Of a stretch of 64,000 nucleotides of DNA, positions 35,330 to 44,432 are shown piece by piece. Source of the DNA: Lysinibacillus fusiformis (lineage in GTDB: Bacteria > Bacillota > Bacilli > Bacillales_A > Planococcaceae); contig NZ_PYWL01000003.1 of NCBI RefSeq assembly GCF_003049525.1, positions 124,001 through 188,000 on the forward strand. The letters run 5' to 3'. Both the position numbers and the translations under genes were made by a program. How positions within the stretch are numbered: position 1 is the stretch's first letter; every line of letters starts with the position of its first letter. The notes under the pieces are model-generated. The model was not told where the DNA came from. It did not search any database and worked only from the letters and a program-made list of their open reading frames with translations.

Positions 35330-36619
35330 CTACTTTATATTTTGATGAAAAGATTTAAGTTTTTCATAGATACTAGCCATACGTTTTTCCTCACCAGCAA
35401 TAACGGGTTTATAAAACTCGGTTCCTACCAGCTCATCAGGTAAGTATTGCTGATCTACCCAGCCGCCAAATGTCCCGATTGGTGTGTTATGAGGATATTG
35501 ATATCCAACATGACCTAAATCTGTTGCCCCAGCGTAGTGAGCATCACGCAAATGATGAGGTATATCACCCGTTTTACCATCATGAATCGCCTTTATCGCG
35601 TCATCGATTGCCAGGATAGCTGAATTAGATTTTGATGCTAAACACATTTCAATAACTGCACTTGCAAGTGGGATGCGTGCCTCTGGTAATCCAAGACGTT
35701 CTGCTGCCTGTATCGCGGCGAGCATATGAGAACCCACCTCAGGGTTGGCAAGGCCAATATCTTCATACGCCATGACAAGTAAACGTCTGCTGACAGCCAC
35801 TAAATCACCCGTTTCTAATAAATGTGCTAAATAATATAGCGCGGCATTCGTATCACTGCCACGGACAGACTTCTGCAAGGCAGAAAGTAAATTATAAAAA
35901 TGTGAGCCCTTTTTATCACCATAAACACCAATTCGACTAATTAAGTGATCAATAATATGGTCAGCTGCAATCGTTTGCCCCTCTACTTCATCACTTGCGT
36001 AGTAAATGGATTCAAGTAACGTTAATGCCTTTCGGGCATCTCCGTTAGCTGCCTCTGCAATATGCTCAATTTGTGAAGGTGTTAAGACAAAATGATATTT
36101 ACCTAAACCTCGTTTTTCATCTGCAAGTGCTTTTTCTACAAGCTCCATTAGATTTTCCTTCGTTAATCGTTTAAGTTGATAAATCTCACCACAGCGAGAG
36201 CGAATCGCTGGATTGACATCGTGGTAAGGATTTTCAGTTGTTGCACCGATTAAGACAATCGAGCCATTTTCCACATGTGGTAGCAAAGTGTCTTGCTGTA
36301 ATTTATTGAAGCGATGAATTTCATCTAAAAAAAGTAGAACTTTTCCTGAGATTCTAGCTTCTTGGACAATATCTTCCACATCTTTTTTGCCAGCTCGTGT
36401 CGCGTTGAGTGCAAAGAAAGGGAGCTGAGAGCTTCCTGCAATTGCATTTGCAATAGAGGTTTTGCCGATGCCGGGTTCTCCGTAGAGCAACATGGAAGGG
36501 ACATGTTCATTTTGAATCATTTTATATAGAGCTGTGTTTGGACCAATAAAATCTTGATGACCTACAATTTCATCAAGTGTTAAAGGACGCATTCGAAAAG
36601 CAAGTGGTTCATTGTGCAA
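35330..36619 (-). CDS. rarA: Replication-associated recombination protein RarA (MgsA/YrvN)
   Basis: RarA is a AAA+ ATPase related to clamp loaders that acts at stalled replication forks. The 429-residue protein has PLAFRMRPLTLDEIVGHQ at the start, Walker A in LYGEPGIGKTS, Walker B in LLFLDEIHRFNK, sensor 1 in IGATTENP and a C-terminal tetramerisation region (HVGYQYPHNTPIGTFGGWVDQQYLP). The start is TTG 36619 on the minus strand behind AAAGGGGGA. It is divergent from cymR, as in B. subtilis. Confidence 0.95.
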   Translation of the reverse strand: MHNEPLAFRMRPLTLDEIVGHQDFIGPNTALYKMIQNEHVPSMLLYGEPGIGKTSIANAIAGSSQLPFFALNATRAGKKDVEDIVQEARISGKVLLFLDEIHRFNKLQQDTLLPHVENGSIVLIGATTENPYHDVNPAIRSRCGEIYQLKRLTKENLMELVEKALADEKRGLGKYHFVLTPSQIEHIAEAANGDARKALTLLESIYYASDEVEGQTIAADHIIDHLISRIGVYGDKKGSHFYNLLSALQKSVRGSDTNAALYYLAHLLETGDLVAVSRRLLVMAYEDIGLANPEVGSHMLAAIQAAERLGLPEARIPLASAVIEMCLASKSNSAILAIDDAIKAIHDGKTGDIPHHLRDAHYAGATDLGHVGYQYPHNTPIGTFGGWVDQQYLPDELVGTEFYKPVIAGEEKRMASIYEKLKSFHQNIK

Positions 36620-36824
36620 AATAAATCCCCCTTTCAGTCGTTGTCATTTTTTATTTATCCATTTTTTTGCACTAAAATTCAGCGCTACTAGTGGATCGTT
36701 GAACAATGTTGAATCGCATTATTTAGTATATCATATCCTTCTAGGTGTATTTCCGAGTTCATCAAGAGGAGATTATGATATACTGTTGGTAGTAATTTTG
36801 ACTAGACTAATTGAGGGTGATAAA

Positions 36825-37244
36825 ATGAAAATTTCAACAAAGGGCCGTTACGGGCTTACGATTATGATTGAATTAGCAAAGCATTACGGAGAGGGTCCTA
36901 TCCCTTTACGTAAAATTGCTGCCGAAAAGGAGCTTTCAGAGGCGTATTTAGAGCAATTAGTGTCACCGCTTCGTAATTCAGGCTTAGTAAAAAGTGTACG
37001 TGGCGCTTATGGTGGTTATATGCTAGCAAATCCACCGAGCGAAATTTCTGCAGCCCATGTTATTAGTGTACTAGAAGGGCCAATTCAGCCAGTAGAGGGT
37101 ATTGAAAACGAGGAAGCACCACAACGTGAGTTATGGTTGCGCATTCGTGACGCAGTAAAAAATGTGTTAGATACAACAACAATTGAAGATTTAGCACAAT
37201 ACACAGAAGAAAATGTAGCGGAAGGCTATATGTTCTATATTTAA
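36825..37244 (+). CDS. cymR: Rrf2-family regulator CymR
   Basis: CymR represses cysteine and sulfur acquisition genes, in B. subtilis as a complex with CysK. The 139-residue protein has the Rrf2 winged helix (MKISTKGRYGLTIMIELAKHYGEG; LRKIAAEKELSEAYLEQLVSPLRNSGLVKSVRGAYGGYML). It contains no cysteine, unlike the Fe-S-binding IscR/NsrR members, which supports CymR. An open frame runs upstream to 36612, but ATG 36825 behind GAGGGTGAT is the family start. iscS and mnmA follow, as in B. subtilis. Confidence 0.93.
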   Translation: MKISTKGRYGLTIMIELAKHYGEGPIPLRKIAAEKELSEAYLEQLVSPLRNSGLVKSVRGAYGGYMLANPPSEISAAHVISVLEGPIQPVEGIENEEAPQRELWLRIRDAVKNVLDTTTIEDLAQYTEENVAEGYMFYI

Positions 37245-37414
37245 AATGTTTAAGCTAAAGCGCTGCTCCCCATACGTATCATAGTTGAGTTGAAAAATAA
37301 ACGGTGAAATCAAACACTTAGCTGTTTGTATTGAATTTCATGCTGAATGTTTTTCATAAAATTATGATAAATAATGTGGGTTCCAGCGTTTTTTATTAAA
37401 AAGGAGTTTTCAAC

Positions 37415-38563
37415 ATGAATTCATATATCTATCTCGATCATGCTGCCACATCACCGATGAATGGCCAAGTTATAGAAGCGATGACGTCTGCTATGCAACA
37501 CGTATTTGGCAACGCATCCAGTATCCATGGGGCAGGTCGAGAGGCGCGCAAATATCTTGATGATGCTCGCGACATTTTAGCCAAGTCTATTGGTGCTCAT
37601 GCGGGAGAAATAATCTTTACAAGTGGTGGTACTGAAGCTGATAATACGGCCATTCTGGGGACTGTCTATGCACGAGCTAAAGAGGGAAAGCACATCATTA
37701 CAACACAAGTAGAGCATCATGCGGTGTTACATACATGTGAGAAACTTGAACGAGATGGCTTTGATGTGACTTATTTACCCGTGGATAAGGCAGGGCGTGT
37801 AGCTGTAGAGGATGTCCAAAAAGCACTTCGTGATGATACGATTTTAGTGACAATTATGTATGGGAACAATGAAGTGGGTACTATTCAGCCTATTGCAGAA
37901 ATTGGTGAGCTATTACAAGGACATCAAGCTACCTTCCATACAGATGCCGTTCAAGCATATGGTTTAGAACAAATTGATGTGGCTCAATTAAAAGTAGATT
38001 TATTGAGTGTGTCCGCTCATAAAATTAATGGGCCTAAAGGAGTTGGGTTCCTTTTCCAAAAGGCTGGAACACCTTTAGCTACTTATGCATTAGGCGGTGC
38101 ACAAGAAAAAAAACGTCGTGCAGGAACTGAAAATATACCAGCAATTATTGGCTTTGCGACGGCTATACAAGTTGCAAATAAGTTGCGTGAAGAAAAGCGT
38201 TCACTATACAATCACTTTAAGCAAATTATGCTGGATGTATTTTCACAGGAAAAATTAGCGTTCCATGTTAATGGTGATGAAGAGCAGTCATTGCCACATG
38301 TTTTAAATATTAGCTTTGAGGGCATGGAAGTAGAATCATTTTTAGTGAATCTTGATATGGCAGGAATCTGTGTATCTAGTGGTTCTGCATGTACCGCTGG
38401 GTCGATTGATCCATCACATGTGTTAGTAGCGATGTTTGGGCAAGGTACAGAGGAATTACGAAACTCGATCCGATTTAGCTTTGGTCAGGATTTAACGGAA
38501 AAAGATATACGTGACGCAGCTGAAAAAACAGCACAAATCGTGAAAAAACTAGCTAAAAGATAA
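37415..38563 (+). CDS. iscS: Cysteine desulfurase (IscS/NifS type, YrvO)
   Basis: This PLP enzyme frees sulfur from cysteine and hands it, here probably, to MnmA. The 382-residue protein has YLDHAATSPM at the start, the PLP lysine in SAHKINGPKGVGF and the persulfide cysteine in SSGSACTAGSIDPSH. It lies between cymR and mnmA, the arrangement in which the Bacillus homologue YrvO serves tRNA thiolation. An AAGGAG site precedes ATG 37415. The 170 bases before it hold no gene I can see. Confidence 0.95.
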   Translation: MNSYIYLDHAATSPMNGQVIEAMTSAMQHVFGNASSIHGAGREARKYLDDARDILAKSIGAHAGEIIFTSGGTEADNTAILGTVYARAKEGKHIITTQVEHHAVLHTCEKLERDGFDVTYLPVDKAGRVAVEDVQKALRDDTILVTIMYGNNEVGTIQPIAEIGELLQGHQATFHTDAVQAYGLEQIDVAQLKVDLLSVSAHKINGPKGVGFLFQKAGTPLATYALGGAQEKKRRAGTENIPAIIGFATAIQVANKLREEKRSLYNHFKQIMLDVFSQEKLAFHVNGDEEQSLPHVLNISFEGMEVESFLVNLDMAGICVSSGSACTAGSIDPSHVLVAMFGQGTEELRNSIRFSFGQDLTEKDIRDAAEKTAQIVKKLAKR

Positions 38564-38617
38564 TTTGTGAAGAACATGTTAGGTTTCTACAATTTATGAA
38601 GCATTAACTGTAAATAG

Positions 38618-39763
<1,146 letters not shown>

Positions 39764-39837
39764 CTTGCGCTAAGACTGCTTTTATTGCCGTATGGCTTCA
39801 TGGAAGCAGTCTTTCGCTACATAGAGGTGAAGAAATA

Positions 39838-40497
39838 ATGAATTATAATGAACAGGGCATTCAAGCATTTCAAGATAAGCGTTATGAAGAGGCTGCACAA
39901 CTATTTACAAAGGCGATAGAAGCTGAGCCAGAAAATGCTATTGGTTATGTAAACTTCGGCAATTTATTAGCAGTCTTAGAGGATACAGAACGTGCAGAGC
40001 GTTTTTTCCAAAAGGCTATTACGGTAGATGAGACAGCAGCTACAGCTTATTATGGCTTAGCAAACCTTTATTACAATGCGGAACGCTATGCTGAGGCTGT
40101 AAAGCTTTATGAACAAGCACTCAAGCATCATATCGAAGGCGCAGATGTGTACTATATGATGGGGAAATGTTTTGAGCGTATGGAGAATCCAAAATTAGCA
40201 TTGCCTTATTTACAAAGAGCCGTGGAAATTGCTCCTGAAGATACACAGATTCGATTAGCCTATTCAATTGTACTATGTGCATTAGAGATGTTTGAGCAAG
40301 GGAAGAAGGAACTGGATCTTTTAATTGAACAGGACTGGAACAATGCAGATGCCCACTATAATTTAGGTGTACTGTATGCAGTGTCTACAGAGCAAACAGA
40401 GGATGCGATGTATCATTTAAAACAGGCCTTTACCTTACAGCCAGAATACGATCAAGCTCGTTATATTTATGATATGATTGCTCAGCGATTTAACTAA
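39838..40497 (+). CDS. Tetratricopeptide-repeat protein (YrrB-like)
   Basis: This 219-residue protein consists of about six TPR helical hairpins (for example YEEAAQLFTKAIEAEPENAIGY, TAYYGLANLYYNAERYAEAV, ADVYYMMGKCFERMENPKLA, ADAHYNLGVLYAVSTEQTED). TPRs form protein-binding surfaces; no enzyme motif is visible and there is no signal peptide. Position between mnmA and recD2 matches B. subtilis yrrB. A GC-rich hairpin without T-run (about 39771-39815) separates it from mnmA. Confidence 0.9.
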   Translation: MNYNEQGIQAFQDKRYEEAAQLFTKAIEAEPENAIGYVNFGNLLAVLEDTERAERFFQKAITVDETAATAYYGLANLYYNAERYAEAVKLYEQALKHHIEGADVYYMMGKCFERMENPKLALPYLQRAVEIAPEDTQIRLAYSIVLCALEMFEQGKKELDLLIEQDWNNADAHYNLGVLYAVSTEQTEDAMYHLKQAFTLQPEYDQARYIYDMIAQRFN

Positions 40498-40505
40498 TAG
40501 ATAAA

Positions 40506-40543
40506 AGCAGCAAGTGTGATTGGATGAACTTGCTGCTTTTTTA
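40506..40543 (+). terminator. Terminator after the TPR gene
   Basis: AGCAGCAAGT (40506-40515) pairs with ACTTGCTGCT (40528-40537), followed by T-rich sequence. Confidence 0.8.
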
Positions 40544-40687
40544 TGCAGTTCTATAGTAGGGTGTCGATGTATTGTGGATCAAATTTTTATGATCATTCGA
40601 TATTTTTTATAAAAATTATCCCATCCTCTTTTATTTTCAGGTTAAATTTGTTAGTGTATGTCATGCAGGAAAGGAATAGGTGACACG

Positions 40688-42130
40688 ATGAATAAAGTAT
40701 TTATGGCACTATTACTTGTAACAGCGCTTGCGGCAATTGAAGGAACGATTGTTAGTACAGCTATTCCAAGTATAACGGCAGATTTGTTAGGCGTAGACTT
40801 AATAAGCTGGATTTATTCCGCTTATTTATTAGCCTCTGCTATCGCTGCGATTATTTTTGGTAAGCTAGCCGATTTATTTGGGCGTAAACGGATGATTATT
40901 ACGGGTATTATTATTTTTTTATTAGGTTCCATGTTATGTGGGTTAGCACAGTCAATGGAACAATTAATTGTCTTTCGTGCGATCCAAGGGATAGGTGCAG
41001 GCTCGATTTTACCAATTACATTAACGATGGTTGGTGAACTATTTACGACTGAAAAAGCACGTGCTAAAGGACAAAGCTATTTAAGCATGGTATGGGGCGT
41101 ATCAGGCGTAGTTGGACCACTATTTGGAGGTTTTATTGTTGACCAAGTATCATGGCACTTTATCTTTTTCATTAATGTACCATTTGGTTTAGCTTCTATT
41201 TATCTAATTGTTAAACATTACAAAGAACAGCTTGAAGTAGTGAAGCGGAAAATTGATTATTTAGGTGCTGGCCTATTTACGGTCGGAATGGTTTCGCTCT
41301 TATATGTCATTATCGAAAACAGTAAGACACAAGCATGGTTATCGAGTCAATCGCTCATTATGTATGCCGTTGCAGCTGTATTTTTAGGCGTTTTTATATG
41401 GGTGGAGCTACGTGCAGAAGAGCCAATTATTCCGTTAACATTGTTTAAAAATGGTCGTCTTATGGTGATTAATTCACTCACATTAAGTACGATGTCAATT
41501 GTTATTGGTGTGACGGTCTATATTCCGATATATGCGCAAAGTGTTCTTGGAAAAAATGCCACGCAAGCTGGCCTACTTCTAACTCCCATGTCCATTTTCT
41601 GGACGATGAATTCCATTGCAGCTGGCTATTTAATCGGACGTTTAACGAATAAACGAATTATCCAAATGGGGACGATTTTATTAGTTACGGGAACGATTAT
41701 GCTGGCTAGACTATCTTCAGGCTCTAGTGATTTAAGTGTGTATCTTGGCTCTTCATTAATCGGGCTTGGTATGGGCTTTATAATGCCAATGTTGATGATT
41801 TCCATTCAAAAGGTGGCTAATCCGAAGCAACTTGGTATTTCAATTGGCCTCAATTCCTTCACCAATACATTTAGTCAAGCGGTAGGTGCAGCGCTATTTG
41901 GTATGGTTTTTAACCTTGCGACGAGTGAAAAAATGGCTTCATTAGGCAAAGGAGAAATTCAGCTTAATGGTGAGTTTGCAAAAGGTGGCTTTAGTCTAGA
42001 AGAAATAAGCTTTTTAAAGGGAACCATTGCGAATGGTGTAAGCTGTGTATATATAACAACTTTAGTATTTGCCATTTGTGCCCTTATTTTATCTTTCTTT
42101 ATTGTGACGAAATCCAAAGAAAAGGCTTGA
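40688..42130 (+). CDS. MFS drug-efflux transporter, DHA2 (EmrB/QacA) family
   Basis: This 480-residue membrane protein has about 14 hydrophobic segments, the DHA2 topology of proton-coupled drug exporters. Motif C-like WGVSGVVGPLFGGFIVD in helix 5, GKLADLFGRKRM (motif A) and the N-terminal ALAAIEGTIVSTAIPSI are visible. Substrates are unknown. ATG 40688 lies behind AGGTGA; the frame runs 30 bases further up. It is not part of the conserved yrv/yrr backbone and looks like an accessory gene between the TPR gene and relP. Confidence 0.9.
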   Translation: MNKVFMALLLVTALAAIEGTIVSTAIPSITADLLGVDLISWIYSAYLLASAIAAIIFGKLADLFGRKRMIITGIIIFLLGSMLCGLAQSMEQLIVFRAIQGIGAGSILPITLTMVGELFTTEKARAKGQSYLSMVWGVSGVVGPLFGGFIVDQVSWHFIFFINVPFGLASIYLIVKHYKEQLEVVKRKIDYLGAGLFTVGMVSLLYVIIENSKTQAWLSSQSLIMYAVAAVFLGVFIWVELRAEEPIIPLTLFKNGRLMVINSLTLSTMSIVIGVTVYIPIYAQSVLGKNATQAGLLLTPMSIFWTMNSIAAGYLIGRLTNKRIIQMGTILLVTGTIMLARLSSGSSDLSVYLGSSLIGLGMGFIMPMLMISIQKVANPKQLGISIGLNSFTNTFSQAVGAALFGMVFNLATSEKMASLGKGEIQLNGEFAKGGFSLEEISFLKGTIANGVSCVYITTLVFAICALILSFFIVTKSKEKA

Positions 42131-42141
42131 TTATGAATGAA

Positions 42142-42177
42142 AATCCACTTTGCTTCCAAGCAAGGTGGATTTTTTTG
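42142..42177. terminator. Terminator after the DHA2 transporter
   Basis: AATCCACTTTGCTT (42142-42155) pairs with AAGCAAGGTGGATT (42158-42171), with a T7 run. It may also serve convergent relP. Confidence 0.85.
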
Positions 42178-42188
42178 TTCAAGAGGAT

Positions 42189-42920
42189 TTAATCATTATG
42201 ATTCAGGTTTGGAAGTTGTGCAAAATATTTAGCTAGCTGTGATATAGGTGTACTATCTAATAAAGTGGGCTCGGCCTCATTTTCCTTTAATATATTAATC
42301 TCTTTATTGAGTCGCTCCATTTTTCGATCTAACTCAGCAGCTTGTAGTGCGGCTTCTTTTAATTCAACACGAATATGTTCTGGCACTTCTTTATTATATT
42401 TATAATAAATTTTATGTTCCAGGCTGGCCCAAAAGTCCATCGCAATGGTCCTGATTTGAATCTCTGTATAGACCTTCTCCATATGATCTGACATGAAAAT
42501 AGGGATTTTTATAATAAGGTGTAAGCTTTGATAGCCATTGTCTTTAGGACTAGCAATATAGTCCTTCACCTGTACAACCTCAATGTCATGCTGTGCCTGC
42601 AACATGGCACTAACTTTATAAATATCCTCGACAAATGAACAAGTAATGCGAGCACCTGCAATGTCACGAATGTTTTCGCGTACGTCTTCCATCGTAGGAG
42701 GAAGTTCCTTTTTTAACATCTTTGTTAAAATGCTTTTTGGTGACTTTACGCGTGTTGAAATATGCTCAATGGGATTATATTCATGAATAAGCTTAAATTC
42801 TTCTTGCAAAATATTAATTTTAGTTTCCACTTCCTGTAAAGCAAATTTATAAGCTAAAAAGAAGCGTGTTAACTCAGTTTGAAATGATTTTAAAGAGTTT
42901 ACTTCGAGTTCGGTTTTCAT
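42189..42920 (-). CDS. relP: Small alarmone synthetase RelP (SAS2/YwaC-like)
   Basis: RelP makes (p)ppGpp (or pGpp) without ribosome sensing, often in response to wall stress. The 243-residue protein contains only the RelA/SpoT synthetase domain: FLAYKFALQEVETK, NPIEHISTRVKSPKSI, IRDIAGARITCSF, VKDYIASPKDNGYQSLHLI and EIQIRTIAMDFWASLEHKIYYKY. These match YwaC (SAS2) better than YjbM (SAS1). There is no HD hydrolase, so degradation depends on RelA. AAAGGA lies before the ATG. The C-terminal tail is about 30 residues longer than YwaC. Confidence 0.93.
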   Translation of the reverse strand: MKTELEVNSLKSFQTELTRFFLAYKFALQEVETKINILQEEFKLIHEYNPIEHISTRVKSPKSILTKMLKKELPPTMEDVRENIRDIAGARITCSFVEDIYKVSAMLQAQHDIEVVQVKDYIASPKDNGYQSLHLIIKIPIFMSDHMEKVYTEIQIRTIAMDFWASLEHKIYYKYNKEVPEHIRVELKEAALQAAELDRKMERLNKEINILKENEAEPTLLDSTPISQLAKYFAQLPNLNHND

Positions 42921-43163
42921 ATTTAAAAAATCCTTTCCCTTATGTCTGTCGATACTTAATTATGTTCCACTTCTCATTCTATGTAGAATAGTCCTTCATC
43001 TCAATAAAATAGCAGCCAAAGAATTGGCATGGTTTAAATGTTAGGATAGTTTTTCATAAGGATAAAACCTTTCTACATCATATATAACTCACATAAGAGG
43101 TAAAAGGTTTCAAAAAGGCTAAAATGGATTGTAAAAGGTGAAGGAGGGGGAGTATTGTTGCAA

Positions 43164-43190
43164 ACAAAGGGGAGAAAACTACCCCTTTGT
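43164..43190 (-). terminator. Hairpin after the HisA-partner gene
   Basis: ACAAAGGGG (43164-43172) pairs with CCCCTTTGT (43182-43190). The minus-strand T-run is short, so termination strength is uncertain. The remaining bases from 42921 show no gene. Confidence 0.55.
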
Positions 43191-43191
43191 G

Positions 43192-43479
43192 TTAACTAAT
43201 AATTTCAGCATTTAAGTTATACCGTTTATTAAACTCATCCACAAATATTTGTAAGTCAATAGAGGTTCCTATATAGGGCTCTGTTTCTTGATCGCGTAGG
43301 AAACCACAAGTTGCCTTTAACGATTTAGAAAACTCTAGTAGCATTTGTTCATTATCAAGTTGAACATGAATTGCAAGAGAATGATCTTTTTTATTTACTT
43401 TGAAATACTTGCCATCAATGATACGTTCTAAATTCGTTTCTTGAAATGGAAAAACATAATCTTTATAAATGAGGTTCAC
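43192..43479 (-). CDS. Hypothetical protein overlapping the HisA-like gene, 95 aa
   Basis: I do not recognise this small protein. It begins MNLIYKDYVFPFQETNLERI and has one cysteine, no membrane segment and no signal peptide. Its ATG overlaps the stop of the HisA-like gene by four bases (43476-43479), so the two are cotranscribed and probably translationally coupled. That tight link suggests a shared function, but nothing in the sequence defines it. Confidence 0.72.
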   Translation of the reverse strand: MNLIYKDYVFPFQETNLERIIDGKYFKVNKKDHSLAIHVQLDNEQMLLEFSKSLKATCGFLRDQETEPYIGTSIDLQIFVDEFNKRYNLNAEIIS

Positions 43480-44252
43480 ATAATCCCGCCTTTTTTACAA
43501 TATTTCACGACATCTATATAGGGCAACTCTCCTCCAAAAATAGAGAGAGCACTCCCGATTGTGATATGAAGCTTTCCGTTGGCTAATTGTTTAAACTTTT
43601 CTAAGTCTTCTATTGAACGAATGCCTCCTGCATAAGTGGTTGGGATGGAGGTCCAGGCTGCAAGATCACGTACCAAACTTTCCTGCATCCCCCCTTTTTT
43701 TCCTTCCACATCGACTGCGTGAATTAACAGTTCATCACAATAATTTTCAATATCTTGAATAGAGGCCGCATTGACTTCGAAGTGACTAAATTTTGTCCAT
43801 TTATCCGTCATGACAAACCACTTACCATTTCGCATTTTGCAGCTGAGATCAATGACAAGATGTTCTTTACCGATCAATTTGTTTAAATGTTGTAAACGTT
43901 CTAAATCGAGTTTGCCATCATGAAAGATATAGGAAGTGACAATCACATGTGAGGCACCAGCATCAATATATTTTTGGGCATTTGCAGCAGTAATGCCACC
44001 ACCGACTTGTAACCCTTGTGGAAATGTAGCTAAAGCAGCTAGGGCAGCATCTTCATTTCCCTGACCAAGCATGATGACGTGTCCACCTGTTAAGTGATCC
44101 TGTGCAAACATTTGTGCATAGTAGCTAGAATCATAACTAGAAATAAAATTCTCAACGACTGTTTGATTGGTAGTACCTAAAGTACTCCCGACAATTTGTT
44201 TTACTTTGCCTTCATGTAAATCGATGCAAGGTCTAAATTCCAATAACTTCAC
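43476..44252 (-). CDS. hisA: HisA, eukaryotic HIS6-like type
   Basis: HisA isomerises ProFAR to PRFAR in histidine synthesis. This 258-residue TIM barrel resembles fungal/plant HIS6 more than bacterial HisA: FRPCIDLHEGKVKQIVGSTL, SSYYAQMFAQ, GGHVIMLGQGNEDAA, GLQVGGGIT, IVIDLSC-like LVIDLSCK, FLIHAVDVEG-like LLIHAVDVEGKKGG and TYAGGIRSIEDL. Both expected catalytic aspartates (CID and VIDLS) are present. No other his biosynthesis gene is nearby. The start is GTG 44252, close to GGAAGGA; a TTG three codons on is possible. Confidence 0.85.
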   Translation of the reverse strand: MKLLEFRPCIDLHEGKVKQIVGSTLGTTNQTVVENFISSYDSSYYAQMFAQDHLTGGHVIMLGQGNEDAALAALATFPQGLQVGGGITAANAQKYIDAGASHVIVTSYIFHDGKLDLERLQHLNKLIGKEHLVIDLSCKMRNGKWFVMTDKWTKFSHFEVNAASIQDIENYCDELLIHAVDVEGKKGGMQESLVRDLAAWTSIPTTYAGGIRSIEDLEKFKQLANGKLHITIGSALSIFGGELPYIDVVKYCKKGGIM

Positions 44253-44432
44253 GATCCTTCCGTGCCACTAATTCTTATTTATCATAGCATGGAAATATGG
44301 ATAAAAGCTGAGAATTGTCATTTGTCGAAATAATGTAAAAATAATAAAGAAGAAATATTTTTATCAACGATATTTCGAAAGGTCTATGGTAAAATAAAAA
44401 GATTGAAAACAATTAGAAAGGGCGGACCGAAT

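Noticed and set aside
35207-35443. 78-codon plus-strand frame between the unknown gene and rarA
   Set aside because: It crosses the rarA terminator and the rarA 3' end; no ribosome site.
36612-36824. 70-residue N-terminal extension of CymR
   Set aside because: The family starts at MKISTKGRYG, and GAGGGTGAT places the start at 36825; the extension covers the divergent rarA-cymR promoter region.
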